DNA of 64,000 nt from Pseudogemmobacter bohemicus (GCF_003290025.1 NZ_QNHG01000001.1:365428-429427); one strand, 5' to 3'; shown: positions 9,271 through 20,059, counted from the first letter of the stretch. Translations and numbers: made by a program. The notes: a model not told the origin generated them from the sequence alone.

Positions 9271-9542
9271 CCGGACGGATTTTCGCGCTTGCAGTGGCTC
9301 TGGCGATGCCGGTTGCCGGCCATGCTCAGGAAAGCAAGATCGGACCCGAGGCGGAAAAGCTCGCCGCTGCGCTTGCCGCCGAGGGCTGCGTTCTGAACAG
9401 TGAAAGCAATGCCCGCATCGAAAAGCATCTCACGGGCATGACCGAGGACGAAGTTATGACCGCTGCGGCGCAGCTGATGCTGGTGGGGGCTCTGGTAGAG
9501 GAATCCGCCGAGGCTTACCGCCTGAAAGGATATGGTTGCTGA
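9267..9542 (+). CDS. Small secreted protein in nuo operon (accessory frame 1, paralogue pair A)
   Basis: 91 residues with a signal peptide (hydrophobic to about residue 18, VAGHAQ cleavage). The mature part of about 70 residues has only two cysteines: one in AAEGC near the start and one at the very C-terminus (GYGC). It starts inside the nuoD stop and its own stop overlaps the next gene, so it is translated as part of the nuo message. It resembles the following protein in layout: leader, helix ending in a GC step, a G-x2-E/D segment, then a terminal cysteine. The function is unknown. A periplasmic role linked to complex I is inferred only from its position. Confidence 0.75.
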   Translation: MTGRIFALAVALAMPVAGHAQESKIGPEAEKLAAALAAEGCVLNSESNARIEKHLTGMTEDEVMTAAAQLMLVGALVEESAEAYRLKGYGC

Positions 9543-9823
9543 TGGCCCGTCTTCTCGCCCCCCTCGCGGTGCTCTTGCTGGCCGGCCCGGCCCTTGCCCA
9601 GGAGATGCCGCCCGCCGGCACCGACTGGAAGGCGCTGCTGATCGAGACCATCGAGGCCAATGGCTGTTCGATGTCCGAGGAACAGGCCTCAAACATGCTG
9701 CCGCCGCTGGGCTTCAGCGAGGACTGGACTGCGGTGATCGTCGAGGAAATGGTCACCGAAGGCAGTGCCAGGCTGGACGAGACCACCTGGTCGCTCACCG
9801 TGAAAACGGAGAAGTGCCCCTGA
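9542..9823 (+). CDS. Small secreted protein in nuo operon (accessory frame 2, paralogue pair A)
   Basis: 93 residues. The ATG at 9542 overlaps the previous stop (TGATG), with an AAAGGA ribosome site inside the upstream gene. Signal peptide with AQE cleavage near residue 20. The mature part again shows a helix ending in ANGC, a following EE-rich helix, a GFSEDW segment and a cysteine two residues from the end (EKCP). The shared layout with the preceding gene suggests a tandem duplication followed by divergence. The function is unknown. Confidence 0.75.
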   Translation: MARLLAPLAVLLLAGPALAQEMPPAGTDWKALLIETIEANGCSMSEEQASNMLPPLGFSEDWTAVIVEEMVTEGSARLDETTWSLTVKTEKCP

Positions 9824-9933
9824 TGTTGCTGGTTGGGCTCCTCCCCAGTCTGCTTCTGGCCCCTGTCTTCGTGCATGGCCCGTTCGGGGTTCTGTACATA
9901 AACGCCGTTCTTTCTATCGTCGGGATCATCTGA
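9823..9933 (+). CDS. 36-residue membrane microprotein in nuo operon (accessory frame 3)
   Basis: A very short frame from the ATG at 9823, which overlaps the preceding stop (TGATG), to the TGA at 9931-9933, one base before the nuoE ATG at 9935. The product is almost entirely hydrophobic, with two short apolar stretches ([16 protein letters not shown] and [14 protein letters not shown]) around an HGPFG turn. Exact coupling at both ends and the hydrophobic composition argue that it is translated; length alone cannot prove it. It might be a membrane-arm accessory peptide. No family is recognised. Confidence 0.55.
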   Translation: MLLVGLLPSLLLAPVFVHGPFGVLYINAVLSIVGII

Positions 9934-9934
9934 C

Positions 9935-11083
9935 ATGCTGCGCCGCCTCTATCACGAGCAACCCGCGAGTTTCGCCTTCACGCCCGCCAATCTGGAATGG
10001 GCGCAGGGACAGATCACCAAATATCCCGAAGGCCGCCAGGCCTCGGCGGTGATCCCGCTTTTGTGGCGGGCGCAGGAACAGGAAGGCTGGCTGACAAAGC
10101 CCGCCATTGAATATATCGCCTCGATGCTGGGCATGGCGAATATCCGCGTGCTTGAGGTCGCGACCTTCTACTTTATGTTCCAGCTGCAACCGGTTGGATC
10201 CATTGCGAATATCCAGATCTGCGGCACCACCTCCTGCATGATCTGCGGCGCCGAAGAGCTGATCGCCATCTGCAAAGAGCTGATCGCGCCGACGCCGCAT
10301 ACGGTGTCCGCCGATGGCAAATTCAGCTGGGAAGAGGTCGAATGCCTTGGTGCCTGCGCCAATGCGCCGATGGCCCAGATCGGCAAGGATTACTATGAGG
10401 ATCTGACGCCCGAGGTGCTGCGGGGGTTGATCACGCGCTTCCGCGAGGGCGAGGTGCCGCGTCCGGGCTCGCAAAACGGCCGCTATTCCTCTGAACCGGT
10501 GACCGGCCTGACCTCTCTTGCCGACCATAAGGGCAAGGGCGCGGGTCATAACGGCTCGGTCCAGCGCGCGCTGGATATCGGCGAGACGGTCAAGCGGATC
10601 GACGGCACCGAAGTGGCGCTGAACCTGTCCTGGATCCGCAACCACGAGGGCGGTGCGGCGCTGGCGGAAAAGCCGGCCGCAAAAACCGCGAAGCCCACCG
10701 CTGAAAAGACTGCCGCTGAAAAATCCGTCGCTGAAAAGCCCGCCGCGAAAATGGTCGAGGCGACGCCGGTTCCGCTGGCCGCGCTGCCTGTGGGTGAGGG
10801 CAAAAAGCCCGAAAGCCTGCGCGGCCCGCGCGACGGCGAGGCGGATAACCTCAAGGAAATCGAGGGGATCGGCCCGGTGCTGGAGCGGCTCTGCCATGAG
10901 CTGGGCTTCTACCATTTCGACCAGATCGCCAAATGGAGCGATGAGGAAGTGGCCTGGGTTGATCAGAACCTCAAAGGCTTCAAGGGCCGTGTCTCCCGCG
11001 ATAAATGGGTGGCGCAGGCGAAACTGATTGTGGCTGAAGGTCTGGACGCGTTCCGCATCCGGGCAAAGACCAACGATTACTGA
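9935..11083 (+). CDS. nuoE: NADH-quinone oxidoreductase subunit E with long C-terminal extension
   Basis: 382 residues, about twice the length of E. coli NuoE. Residues 1 to about 165 are the normal 24-kDa thioredoxin-fold subunit with the [2Fe-2S] ligands in CGTTSC and CLGAC. After a linker comes a lysine/alanine/glutamate-rich low-complexity stretch (about 240-275), then a compact domain at about 305-375 with [14 protein letters not shown] and [13 protein letters not shown]. That domain resembles the helix-hairpin-helix 'flap-endonuclease-like' domain found fused to various Rhodobacterales proteins. The extension is not needed for cluster binding; its role is unknown. It starts one base after the microprotein stop. 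Confidence 0.93.
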   Translation: MLRRLYHEQPASFAFTPANLEWAQGQITKYPEGRQASAVIPLLWRAQEQEGWLTKPAIEYIASMLGMANIRVLEVATFYFMFQLQPVGSIANIQICGTTSCMICGAEELIAICKELIAPTPHTVSADGKFSWEEVECLGACANAPMAQIGKDYYEDLTPEVLRGLITRFREGEVPRPGSQNGRYSSEPVTGLTSLADHKGKGAGHNGSVQRALDIGETVKRIDGTEVALNLSWIRNHEGGAALAEKPAAKTAKPTAEKTAAEKSVAEKPAAKMVEATPVPLAALPVGEGKKPESLRGPRDGEADNLKEIEGIGPVLERLCHELGFYHFDQIAKWSDEEVAWVDQNLKGFKGRVSRDKWVAQAKLIVAEGLDAFRIRAKTNDY

Positions 11084-11093
11084 GGGCAGGCGG

Positions 11094-11327
11094 ATGACAG
11101 GGCCATCGAAGGGGCCATCGGCAGATGACATCCAGCGCGGGCGCCAGGTGCGCCTCGTTGCGATTGTTATCGCGGCCACGATGATCCTGTGGATGGGCGG
11201 GCAGTTTCTGGGCGGTCAGCTTGGATGGGAGACGCGTTATGTCTTCCTTTTTGACCTCGCAGCGATTGCCGGTTTCATCTGGGCGCTGGCCGTGACGTAT
11301 CAGATCTGGCGCAGGCGCCGGGATTAG
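11094..11327 (+). CDS. DUF5337-type small membrane protein in nuo operon (accessory frame 4)
   Basis: 77 residues starting at the ATG at 11094, 10 nt after nuoE; GGGCAGGCGG upstream is a modest ribosome site. There are two predicted transmembrane helices (about 22-42 and 49-69) with a polar, basic C-terminal end (WRRRRD). The layout and position between nuoE and nuoF match DUF5337 proteins of Rhodobacteraceae. The function is unknown; it may be an inner-membrane accessory of complex I. Confidence 0.78.
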   Translation: MTGPSKGPSADDIQRGRQVRLVAIVIAATMILWMGGQFLGGQLGWETRYVFLFDLAAIAGFIWALAVTYQIWRRRRD

Positions 11328-11338
11328 GAGAGCGAGCG

Positions 11339-12637
11339 ATGCTCAAGGATCAGGACCGCATCTTCACGAACCTCTACGGGATGCATGACCGCAGCCTGAA
11401 AGGCGCGATGGCACGCGGCCATTGGGATGGCACGGCGGATATCATCGCCAAAGGCCGTGACTGGATCGTGGACGAGGTGAAGAAATCCGCTTTGCGCGGC
11501 CGCGGCGGCGCGGGCTTCCCCACCGGCCTGAAATGGTCCTTCATGCCGAAAGTCCCGGACGGGCGCCCGGCCTATCTGGTGGTGAATGCTGACGAATCCG
11601 AGCCCGCGACCTGCAAAGACCGCGAGATCATGCGCCATGATCCGCATACGCTGATCGAGGGCTGCCTGCTGGCGGGCTTCGCGATGAATGCGGTCGCCGC
11701 CTATATCTATATTCGCGGCGAATATATCCGCGAGCGCGAGGCGCTGCAGGCCGCGATCGACGAGGCCTATGATGCCGGTCTGATCGGCCGCAATGCCTGC
11801 AAATCGGGCTATGATTTCGACGTCTATCTGCATCACGGGGCAGGGGCTTATATCTGCGGCGAGGAAACTGCGCTGCTGGAGTCCCTCGAAGGCCGCAAGG
11901 GCATGCCCCGGATGAAGCCGCCTTTCCCGGCCGGTGCTGGCCTTTATGGCTGCCCGACCACGGTGAACAATGTGGAATCCATCGCGGTGGCGCCGACCAT
12001 CCTGCGCCGTGGCGGCGAGTGGTTTGCGGGCTTTGGCCGCCCCAACAATGCGGGCGTCAAGCTCTTTGCGATGTCGGGCCATGTGAACGCGCCCTGCGTC
12101 ATCGAGGAATCGATGTCGATCCCGATGAAAGAGCTCATCGAGAAACATGGCGGCGGCGTGCGCGGTGGCTGGAAGAACCTGAAAGCGGTGATCCCGGGCG
12201 GTGCAAGCTGCCCCATCCTGACCGCCGATATGTGCGAAAATGCCATCATGGATTATGACGGCATGCGCGAGCTGAAATCCTCGTTCGGCACCGCCTGCAT
12301 GATCGTGATGGACCAGTCGACCGATGTGATCAAAGCGATCTGGCGGCTGTCCAAGTTCTTCAAGCACGAAAGCTGCGGCCAGTGCACGCCGTGTCGCGAA
12401 GGCACCGGCTGGATGATGCGCGTGATGGACCGCCTCGTGACGGGCGATGCCGAGATCGAAGAAATCGACATGCTGTTCGAGGTCACCAAGCAGGTCGAAG
12501 GCCATACGATTTGCGCCCTTGGCGATGCAGCAGCATGGCCGATCCAGGGGCTGATCCGCAATTTCCGTGAGGAAATCGAAGATCGCATCAAGGCAAAACG
12601 CACCGGCCGCATCTCGGCCGCGCTGGCGGCGGAGTGA
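11339..12637 (+). CDS. nuoF: NADH-quinone oxidoreductase subunit F (NADH/FMN-binding)
   Basis: 432-residue 51-kDa subunit that oxidises NADH through FMN and passes electrons to [4Fe-4S] cluster N3. Visible: the FMN/NADH glycine-rich loop [29 protein letters not shown], the segment [19 protein letters not shown] and the cluster motif [15 protein letters not shown] plus the later [13 protein letters not shown] cysteine. AGGAG lies upstream of the ATG. Length is standard. The following lipoprotein gene begins 3 nt after its stop. Confidence 0.97.
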   Translation: MLKDQDRIFTNLYGMHDRSLKGAMARGHWDGTADIIAKGRDWIVDEVKKSALRGRGGAGFPTGLKWSFMPKVPDGRPAYLVVNADESEPATCKDREIMRHDPHTLIEGCLLAGFAMNAVAAYIYIRGEYIREREALQAAIDEAYDAGLIGRNACKSGYDFDVYLHHGAGAYICGEETALLESLEGRKGMPRMKPPFPAGAGLYGCPTTVNNVESIAVAPTILRRGGEWFAGFGRPNNAGVKLFAMSGHVNAPCVIEESMSIPMKELIEKHGGGVRGGWKNLKAVIPGGASCPILTADMCENAIMDYDGMRELKSSFGTACMIVMDQSTDVIKAIWRLSKFFKHESCGQCTPCREGTGWMMRVMDRLVTGDAEIEEIDMLFEVTKQVEGHTICALGDAAAWPIQGLIRNFREEIEDRIKAKRTGRISAALAAE

Positions 12638-12639
12638 TC

Positions 12640-13032
12640 ATGGCCCGGCGCGCAATCCTTCTGACGGCTCCCGCCCGTGGTCTTTCGGCCATGGCGCTGG
12701 CGCTTGTCCTGTCGGGCTGCGCGGTGATCCATACGCCGCTGCCGGAAACGGTGACGCCCGGCCTGCATCAGGTTCAGGTCGATGGTCAGGCGCTGCAGGG
12801 CGAGATCCACCCGGGTCCGGCTGGCCTGCAACTGACCGTGGTTGGCGCCCGCCCGATTGGCGGCCAGGAGATCCGGGTCACGACGTCCGGGGGGCTGCGC
12901 AACGATCAGGGCGCGCTTGCGAAGAAAGCTGCCCGCGCCACCTGTGCGGCAGCCGGCGGCCAGTTCCGCGAAAAGGCCATCGGAAAATATGATCGGGCAG
13001 GCAGCTGGCTCTTTGCCGGAGGCTGCGCATGA
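12640..13032 (+). CDS. Predicted lipoprotein in nuo operon (accessory frame 5)
   Basis: 130 residues with a clear lipobox, LSGC, after a hydrophobic stretch, so probably lipid-anchored in the envelope. The mature part is a short beta-rich sequence ending with an ARATCAAAGG...SWLFAGGC region containing two cysteines. The ATG at 12640 follows the nuoF stop by 2 nt; a GTG at 12634 is possible but would overlap the stop. It has faint resemblance to the other lipoprotein at 16400 (a CAAA segment after an alanine/arginine stretch and a SWL/AWL strand). Function unknown. Confidence 0.72.
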   Translation: MARRAILLTAPARGLSAMALALVLSGCAVIHTPLPETVTPGLHQVQVDGQALQGEIHPGPAGLQLTVVGARPIGGQEIRVTTSGGLRNDQGALAKKAARATCAAAGGQFREKAIGKYDRAGSWLFAGGCA

Positions 13033-13157
13033 TCACGGGGTATTTCAGCCAAACCGCATCACGCAAACGCCACGAAGCCGTGCGTTCCGCAGCGCCCACC
13101 GCTCTGGCAGGATCGGGCGCCGGTCAGCCGACCGGAGCAACCTGTGGAGTGAACGTG

Positions 13158-13568
13158 ATGAAATCCGTGAAGATGATCGCCCTGGCGCTTTATGTTGCCG
13201 GTTTTGCAGGCGCTGCCGATGCGCGCATTCCGATCAACCAGGAAAAGCATATCAACAACACGCTGCTCCAGGGCTTTATCGCCGATGCGATTGCGGACAA
13301 TTGCCCGACCATGCGGCCGAGGAAGCTGCGCGCGCTCAATGAGCTGACGAAGCTCAGGGATTATGCGCTGAAACAGGGCTATACCCGCCAGGAAATCACC
13401 GCCTTTGTCGAGAGCAAGGCCGAGAAAAAGCGCGGCAAGGCCGAGGCGGCAGACTGGCTGAAGGCGCGCGGCGCCGCGCCGGGCAAGACTGCGGCCTATT
13501 GCGAGATCGGGAAGGCGGAAATTGCCGCAAAAAGCCTGATCGGCAGTTTGTTGAGGGTTGGTGGATGA
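13158..13568 (+). CDS. DUF5333-type secreted protein in nuo operon (accessory frame 6)
   Basis: 136 residues. The ATG at 13158 gives a good signal peptide (MKSVKMIALALYVAG, cleavage near ADA) with GGAG upstream; the frame is open back to 13029 but that part has no signal-like start. The mature domain shows the DUF5333 pattern: INNTLLQGFIADAIADNCP, then helices ending KQGYTRQEITAFV, and a C-terminal YCEIGKAEIAAKSLIGSLLR. The two cysteines probably pair. It is found in Rhodobacteraceae, often near nuo genes. Its stop overlaps the methyltransferase start (ATGA). Confidence 0.78.
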   Translation: MKSVKMIALALYVAGFAGAADARIPINQEKHINNTLLQGFIADAIADNCPTMRPRKLRALNELTKLRDYALKQGYTRQEITAFVESKAEKKRGKAEAADWLKARGAAPGKTAAYCEIGKAEIAAKSLIGSLLRVGG

Positions 13569-14350
13569 AGCGGCGTTACCGTATCTCGAAAGATGCCGAT
13601 ATCCGTGCGGATATCCTTGCGCGCACCCCGGAAGTCGGGGATCTGCTGGATATCTATGTCGGCAATGAAGGGCCGGTGGTGAATAAATGGCACCATTATC
13701 TCGCCCTTTACGAGCGTTACTTCGCCAAATGGCGTGGTGGTCCGGTGCGCTTTCTTGAGATCGGTGTTTCCAAAGGCGGCAGCCTTGATATCTGGCGCAG
13801 GTTTCTGGGCCCCGAGGCGGTGATCTTCGGGATTGATATTGATCCTGCCTGTGCGCAGTTCAACGGCAAATCCGGTCAGGTCCGCATCGGCTCGCAGGAT
13901 AATCCGGCCTTTCTGAAAAAGGTTGTCGATGAAATGGGCGGGCTTGATCTCGTGCTCGATGATGGCTCGCATGTGATGAAGCACATCAAGACCTCGCTGG
14001 CGGCGCTGTTTCCGCGCCTGTCGCCGGGCGGCACCTATGTGATCGAGGATCTGCACACTGCCTATTGGGAAGAATATGGCGGCGGGCTGGAGAATACGGA
14101 TAATTTCTTCGCCATGATCCGCCCGCTGATTGACGACATGCATCGCTGGTACCATGAGGGCGCGCTGAACCGCCGCGACCTGCGCGATCAGATCACCGGG
14201 ATCCATATTCACGATTCACTCGTCGTGCTCGACAAGGGGAAGGTCACAAAGCCTGTCCATTCCTTTGTCGGCGCCGAAGCGACGGAAAAACGCCGGAAAA
14301 GCCAGGAGCAGGCCATTGCGGCCGGCCATGAAGGAGAGGGAGGGCGCTGA
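13565..14350 (+). CDS. Class I SAM-dependent methyltransferase in nuo operon (accessory frame 7)
   Basis: 261 residues resembling CmcI-like or glycan/natural-product class I methyltransferases. Motif I is visible as [19 protein letters not shown], motif II as [14 protein letters not shown], the acidic post-II region as [14 protein letters not shown], and the next strand as [19 protein letters not shown]. It is cytoplasmic, with no signal peptide. It overlaps the stop of the DUF5333 gene and its own stop overlaps the nuoG start, so it is locked into the nuo message. The substrate is unknown. Protein or quinone methylation linked to complex I is a speculative idea from context. Confidence 0.8.
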   Translation: MKRRYRISKDADIRADILARTPEVGDLLDIYVGNEGPVVNKWHHYLALYERYFAKWRGGPVRFLEIGVSKGGSLDIWRRFLGPEAVIFGIDIDPACAQFNGKSGQVRIGSQDNPAFLKKVVDEMGGLDLVLDDGSHVMKHIKTSLAALFPRLSPGGTYVIEDLHTAYWEEYGGGLENTDNFFAMIRPLIDDMHRWYHEGALNRRDLRDQITGIHIHDSLVVLDKGKVTKPVHSFVGAEATEKRRKSQEQAIAAGHEGEGGR

Positions 14351-16392
14351 TGTCGAACCTCAGAAAAGTCAATATCGACGGCACCGAGCTGGAGCTTGAC
14401 GGCTCGATGACGATCATCCAGGCGGCTGAGGCTGCCGGGATCGAGATCCCGCGCTTTTGCTACCATGAGCGGCTCTCGATTGCCGGCAATTGCCGCATGT
14501 GTCTGGTCGAGGTTGTGGGCGGCCCGCCGAAGCCGGCGGCCTCCTGCGCGATGCAGCTGAAAGACCTGCGCCCCGGCCCGAATGGCGAGGCGCCGGTGGT
14601 CAAGACCAAATCGCCGATGGTCAAGAAGGCGCGCGAAGGGGTGATGGAGTTCCTCCTGATCAACCATCCGCTGGACTGCCCGATCTGCGACCAGGGCGGC
14701 GAATGCGATTTGCAAGACCAGGCAATGGCTTATGGCGTGGACTTCTCTCGCTACCGCGAGCCGAAACGCGCCTCGGATGAGCTGAATCTCGGCCCGCTGG
14801 TCAAGACCGCGATGACGCGCTGCATCTCCTGCACCCGCTGCGTGCGCTTCACCTCCGAGGTCGCCGGTATCACCCAGATGGGCCAGACCGGCCGGGGTGA
14901 GGACAGCGAGATCACCTCGTATCTGAACATGACGCTGGACAGTAACCTCCAGGGCAATATCATCGACCTCTGCCCGGTCGGTGCCCTGACCTCGAAACCC
15001 TATGCCTTTACCGCCCGCCCCTGGGAATTGACCAAGACAGAGACCATCGACGTGATGGATGCGCTTGGCTCGAATATCCGCGTCGACACCAAGGGCCGCG
15101 AAGTGATGCGCATTCTGCCGCGCAACAATGATGCGGTGAATGAGGAATGGATCTCGGACAAGACCCGCTTCATCTGGGACGGTCTGCGCCGCCAGCGCCT
15201 CGATACGCCCTATGTGCGGGTTGATGGCAAGCTGCGCAAAGCCAGCTGGGGCGAGGCGCTGACCGCCGCCGCCGCGGCGATGAAGGGCAGGAAAATTGCC
15301 GGTCTGATCGGTGATCTCGCTCCGACCGAGGCGATTTACAGCCTGAAGAAACTGATCGAAGGTCTTGGCGGCAAAGTGGAATCCCGCACCGACGGCACCC
15401 GGCTGCCGGCTGGGAACCGCTCGGCCTATGTCGGTACGGCGACGATTGAAGACATCGACTCCGCGAAGATGATCCAGCTGATCGGCACCAATCCGCGCGT
15501 CGAGAGCCCGGTTCTGAATGCCCGCATCCGCAGGGCCTGGGCGGCTGGCGCAACCGTCGGCCTTGTCGGTGAGGCGGTCGATCTGACCTATGACTATGTC
15601 CATGTCGGCACCGACCGGGCGGCTCTGGTCGAGCTGTCAGGCAAGGAAATCTCTGATGCGACCCGCGAGGCGCCATCGATCGTGATCGTCGGCCAGGGCG
15701 CGATCAATGAGGCCGATGGCGAGGCGGTTCTGGCCCATGCGATGAAGCTGGCCGGGAACTCGAATTCGAAACTCCTGATCCTGCACACGGCGGCAAGCCG
15801 CGTCGGCGCGCTGGATGTCGGCGCCGTGACCGAAGGCGGCATGACGGCGGTGGTGATGGGGGCCGAGGTGATCTTCAACCTTGGCGCCGATGAAATCGAG
15901 ATCGCGCGCGAATGGACCGATGCCGGTGCGCCGCCCTTCGTGATCTATCAGGGCAGCCATGGGGATCGGGGCGCGAACCGCGCGGATATCATCCTGCCGG
16001 CCGCTGCCTTTACCGAGGAAAACGGCCTCTTCGTCAATACCGAGGGCCGGCCGCAACTGGCCTTCCGCGCGGGCTTTGCCCCGGGCGAGGCGCGTGAGAA
16101 CTGGGCGATCCTGCGGGCGCTTTCGGCCGAGCTGGGGGCGAAACTGCCCTGGGACAGCCTGGCGGGGCTGCGCGCCGCGCTGGTGGCCGATCACCCGCAT
16201 CTGGGCCTTTTGAACGAGGTTGTCGGGAATGAGTGGCAGCCGCTGGAACTCAGGATGCCGGCCCGCGCCGGTTTCCGCAACGCGATCCGGGATTTTTACC
16301 TGACCAACCCGATTGCGCGGGCAAGCCAGGTGATGGCCGAGCTTTCCGCCCAGGCGCTTGCCCGGGCCAATGCGCCGATGGCGGCGGAGTAA
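14350..16392 (+). CDS. nuoG: NADH-quinone oxidoreductase subunit G
   Basis: 680-residue 75-kDa subunit that wires electrons along the peripheral arm. The ferredoxin-like N-terminus binds [2Fe-2S] N1b ([15 protein letters not shown] and the later ASCAMQL). The next cluster site is the [18 protein letters not shown] loop (His/Cys-ligated N5). [10 protein letters not shown] and [16 protein letters not shown] supply the remaining [4Fe-4S] ligands. The rest is a molybdopterin-oxidoreductase-like domain without cofactor. Length fits the alphaproteobacterial/mitochondrial form, not the longer E. coli one. It starts inside the methyltransferase stop codon. Confidence 0.96.
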   Translation: MSNLRKVNIDGTELELDGSMTIIQAAEAAGIEIPRFCYHERLSIAGNCRMCLVEVVGGPPKPAASCAMQLKDLRPGPNGEAPVVKTKSPMVKKAREGVMEFLLINHPLDCPICDQGGECDLQDQAMAYGVDFSRYREPKRASDELNLGPLVKTAMTRCISCTRCVRFTSEVAGITQMGQTGRGEDSEITSYLNMTLDSNLQGNIIDLCPVGALTSKPYAFTARPWELTKTETIDVMDALGSNIRVDTKGREVMRILPRNNDAVNEEWISDKTRFIWDGLRRQRLDTPYVRVDGKLRKASWGEALTAAAAAMKGRKIAGLIGDLAPTEAIYSLKKLIEGLGGKVESRTDGTRLPAGNRSAYVGTATIEDIDSAKMIQLIGTNPRVESPVLNARIRRAWAAGATVGLVGEAVDLTYDYVHVGTDRAALVELSGKEISDATREAPSIVIVGQGAINEADGEAVLAHAMKLAGNSNSKLLILHTAASRVGALDVGAVTEGGMTAVVMGAEVIFNLGADEIEIAREWTDAGAPPFVIYQGSHGDRGANRADIILPAAAFTEENGLFVNTEGRPQLAFRAGFAPGEARENWAILRALSAELGAKLPWDSLAGLRAALVADHPHLGLLNEVVGNEWQPLELRMPARAGFRNAIRDFYLTNPIARASQVMAELSAQALARANAPMAAE

Positions 16393-16399
16393 ACCCGGG

Positions 16400-16801
16400 A
16401 TGCGCCAGCTCGCCACCCTCACGCTGTTCCCGGTCGCCCTGGCGGCTCTGGGGGCCTGCGCGGGCGGTGGGGATGTGTCGGCAAGCCCCGGGAAAAAGGA
16501 ATATCTCGGCATCCAGACCGTGCTGCTGGATGGCGATATGGTCAGCTTCCGCGTCGCGATGAAGGGCACCCAGGATGGCAAGGATATCGAGGATTACGCC
16601 CGTTGCGCGGCCGCGCAATATGCGCTGATCCGCGGCGCCGGTTTCGCCCGCCATGTGCGGACGAATGTTGCAAAATCCGGCGATACAGTGCGGGGGGACT
16701 CGGCCTGGCTGGTCTCGGCCGCGCTGCCCCGGGGCGTGAAAACGATTGACGCCGAAGTGACGGTGCAGGATTGCGGCGCATTGAGGATACCGACGGTCTG
16801 A
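16400..16801 (+). CDS. Predicted lipoprotein in nuo operon (accessory frame 8)
   Basis: 133 residues; the ATG at 16400 lies 7 nt after the nuoG stop. The N-terminus is a lipoprotein signal with a cysteine at LGAC (about residue 20) followed by a Gly/Ser linker. The mature part has a predicted beta strand run (GIQTVLLDGDMVSFRVAM), an ARCAAAQYALIRG helix and a C-terminal VTVQDCGALRI. The cysteines in the helix and near the end could pair. It may be a distant relative of the lipoprotein at 12640. Function unknown. Confidence 0.72.
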   Translation: MRQLATLTLFPVALAALGACAGGGDVSASPGKKEYLGIQTVLLDGDMVSFRVAMKGTQDGKDIEDYARCAAAQYALIRGAGFARHVRTNVAKSGDTVRGDSAWLVSAALPRGVKTIDAEVTVQDCGALRIPTV

Positions 16802-16868
16802 GGGGCGACCCAGGGGCACAAGGCATAAGAGAACGGTTCGGAAAACGGACTGAGAGGACGGTAGGAAG

Positions 16869-18406
<1,538 letters not shown>

Positions 18407-18441
18407 GCCAATCCCATCCCAACCGGAGACCCGGCCAGGCC

Positions 18442-18990
18442 ATGAGCAAGTTACAGTCAGCAGCATTCGGAGCGGCAGGCGGGGCGATAGTCTTCGCCCT
18501 TGCCGCTTTGTTTGCCGGCGACCTGCTCAAAGGCGGGCCGGGACCTCAGGGGCCGGAGGGGCCTGCCGGCCTCCAGGGTCAGGCCGGTCCGCAGGGCGAG
18601 GCCGGGCCGCAGGGACCTGGCGGGGTGCAGGGCGCCATCGGCCCCGCCGGGCCACAGGGCAGTGTCGGCGTTGCCGGCCCGCAGGGGCCGCAGGGCGAGA
18701 TCGGCCTGCAGGGGGAGACCGGGCCTGCCGGTCCGCAAGGGGTTGCAGGTCTGGGCGATCCGGGCCAGGACGCCGTTCTGCTGGTGCGTCGCGCCGGAGG
18801 CTGCCCGTCCGGCTGGTCTCCTGCCGGGGAGGCTGTGCTGAACAGTTCGCCGGATTATACCGCCAGTGCGGATCAGGAGCGTTCGGACCCGCTGATGATG
18901 ACCAGTGCGACGGCGGGTTTTGCGAATGTGAATTTCTTCCTCTGCCTGCAGGGGAAGGCCGGTGCGGCCGGCGGGGAGGGCGCGGAATGA
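18442..18990 (+). CDS. Membrane-anchored collagen-like (Gly-X-Y repeat) protein in nuo operon (accessory frame 9)
   Basis: 182 residues. Residues about 9-27 form a hydrophobic anchor ([16 protein letters not shown]). Residues 34-105 are 24 uninterrupted Gly-X-Y triplets rich in GPQ, GPA and GEx, the bacterial collagen pattern. The C-terminal 70 residues form a small domain with cysteines at GGCPSGW and FLCLQG. The product probably trimerises through a triple helix and projects from the membrane. Neighbouring coupling is strong: it follows nuoI by 35 nt and its stop overlaps the next gene (ATGA). A collagen stalk within a respiratory-complex operon is unexpected. Function unknown; recent acquisition or a Rhodobacterales lineage trait are both possible. 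Confidence 0.8.
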   Translation: MSKLQSAAFGAAGGAIVFALAALFAGDLLKGGPGPQGPEGPAGLQGQAGPQGEAGPQGPGGVQGAIGPAGPQGSVGVAGPQGPQGEIGLQGETGPAGPQGVAGLGDPGQDAVLLVRRAGGCPSGWSPAGEAVLNSSPDYTASADQERSDPLMMTSATAGFANVNFFLCLQGKAGAAGGEGAE

Positions 18991-19457
18991 ATGAAGCCTA
19001 TGCCAGAATGCTGAGCCAGATGATGGAAAGCAGCCAGGAGATGCTGAAAAGCTTCAACCCGGCGCTGGCCTCGGTGACGGAAAGCATGGCCGGAACCATG
19101 GGCGGCATGGCCGAGGGCATGAAGGTGGGCGGTTTCGACAAGCTGTTCCCGACCATGCCGGCCGATCTGATGGAGATGTGGTTCGGCAAGACCTTCAACC
19201 GCGAGGGGCTGGATGCCCGCAGCCGGCTGTTGGTGACACTGGCCGGGCTGTGTGTCCAGGGCGCCGCGCTGCCCTCGGGCCTTGCCGAGCCGCAGATCAA
19301 GGTGACCATCCGCCACGCGCTGGAAGCGGGTGCCACGGAACGCGAGATCGCCGAGGTGATCTGGCAGATGAGCATGTTCGGCGGGCTGCCCGCCATGAGA
19401 CAGGCGCTGGATATTGCCCAGTCCGTCTTTGACGAGAAGAAGGATGCCGGAAAATGA
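18987..19457 (+). CDS. Carboxymuconolactone decarboxylase-family protein in nuo operon (accessory frame 10)
   Basis: 156 residues starting at the ATG overlapping the collagen gene stop. The N-terminal 55 residues are methionine-rich ([27 protein letters not shown]). Residues about 65-152 match the gamma-carboxymuconolactone decarboxylase fold: [53 protein letters not shown]. The redox CxxC of AhpD-type members is absent, so peroxidase-type chemistry is unlikely. It probably forms helical oligomers. Its stop overlaps the nuoJ start. Function unknown in this setting. Confidence 0.82.
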   Translation: MNEAYARMLSQMMESSQEMLKSFNPALASVTESMAGTMGGMAEGMKVGGFDKLFPTMPADLMEMWFGKTFNREGLDARSRLLVTLAGLCVQGAALPSGLAEPQIKVTIRHALEAGATEREIAEVIWQMSMFGGLPAMRQALDIAQSVFDEKKDAGK

Positions 19458-20056
19458 CCGTCGCGGTTTTTGCCTTTTATATCTTTGCGCTGGTGGTGAT
19501 CGGCTCGGGGCTGATGGTCACGATCAGCCGCAACCCGGTTCATGCGGTGCTGTGGCTGATCTCGGCCTTCGTGGGCGCGACCGGGCTGTTCGTGCTTTTG
19601 GGCGCGGAATTCGTCGCCATGCTCTTGCTGATCGTCTATGTCGGCGCGGTGGCGGTGCTGTTCCTCTTCGTCGTGATGATGCTCGACGTTGATTTCGCGG
19701 CGCTGAAGGGCGAGATGGCGCGGGCCATGCCGCTGGCGCTGCTGATCGGGGTCGTTTTGCTGATGCAGATCGGCCTTGCCTTTGGCAGCTGGCGGATATC
19801 GTCGGGCGCGACCCAGGCCAATCCGACGCCCGCCGATATCGACAATGCGCGCGCCATCGGTCTGCTGATCTATGACCGCTATATCTACCTCTTCCAGGCG
19901 GCGGGGCTTGTATTGCTGGTCGCGATGATCGGGGCGATCCTGCTGACTTTGCGCCACCGCACCGGCATCAAACGCCAGAATGTGCTGCATCAGATGTGGC
20001 GCGACCCGGCCGAGACCATCGAGATGAAAGATATCAAACCGGGGCAGGGGCTCTGA
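19454..20056 (+). CDS. nuoJ: NADH-quinone oxidoreductase subunit J
   Basis: 200-residue ND6-type membrane subunit with five helices. The family segments [51 protein letters not shown] are present in order (read in pieces), including the pi-bulge helix region around VGAVAVLF. It starts inside the stop of the preceding gene (ATGA). The following accessory gene starts 3 nt after its stop, so it lies within one message. Confidence 0.96.
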   Translation: MTVAVFAFYIFALVVIGSGLMVTISRNPVHAVLWLISAFVGATGLFVLLGAEFVAMLLLIVYVGAVAVLFLFVVMMLDVDFAALKGEMARAMPLALLIGVVLLMQIGLAFGSWRISSGATQANPTPADIDNARAIGLLIYDRYIYLFQAAGLVLLVAMIGAILLTLRHRTGIKRQNVLHQMWRDPAETIEMKDIKPGQGL

Positions 20057-20059
20057 TCC

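Noticed and set aside
14209..15603. 464-residue minus-strand frame opposite nuoG
   Set aside because: Antisense shadow of nuoG with no signal, motif or ribosome site.
18538..18760. Repeated DNA in the collagen gene considered as a CRISPR-like or tandem array
   Set aside because: The periodicity is 9-bp-multiple Gly-X-Y coding within an intact frame; no separate repeats and spacers.
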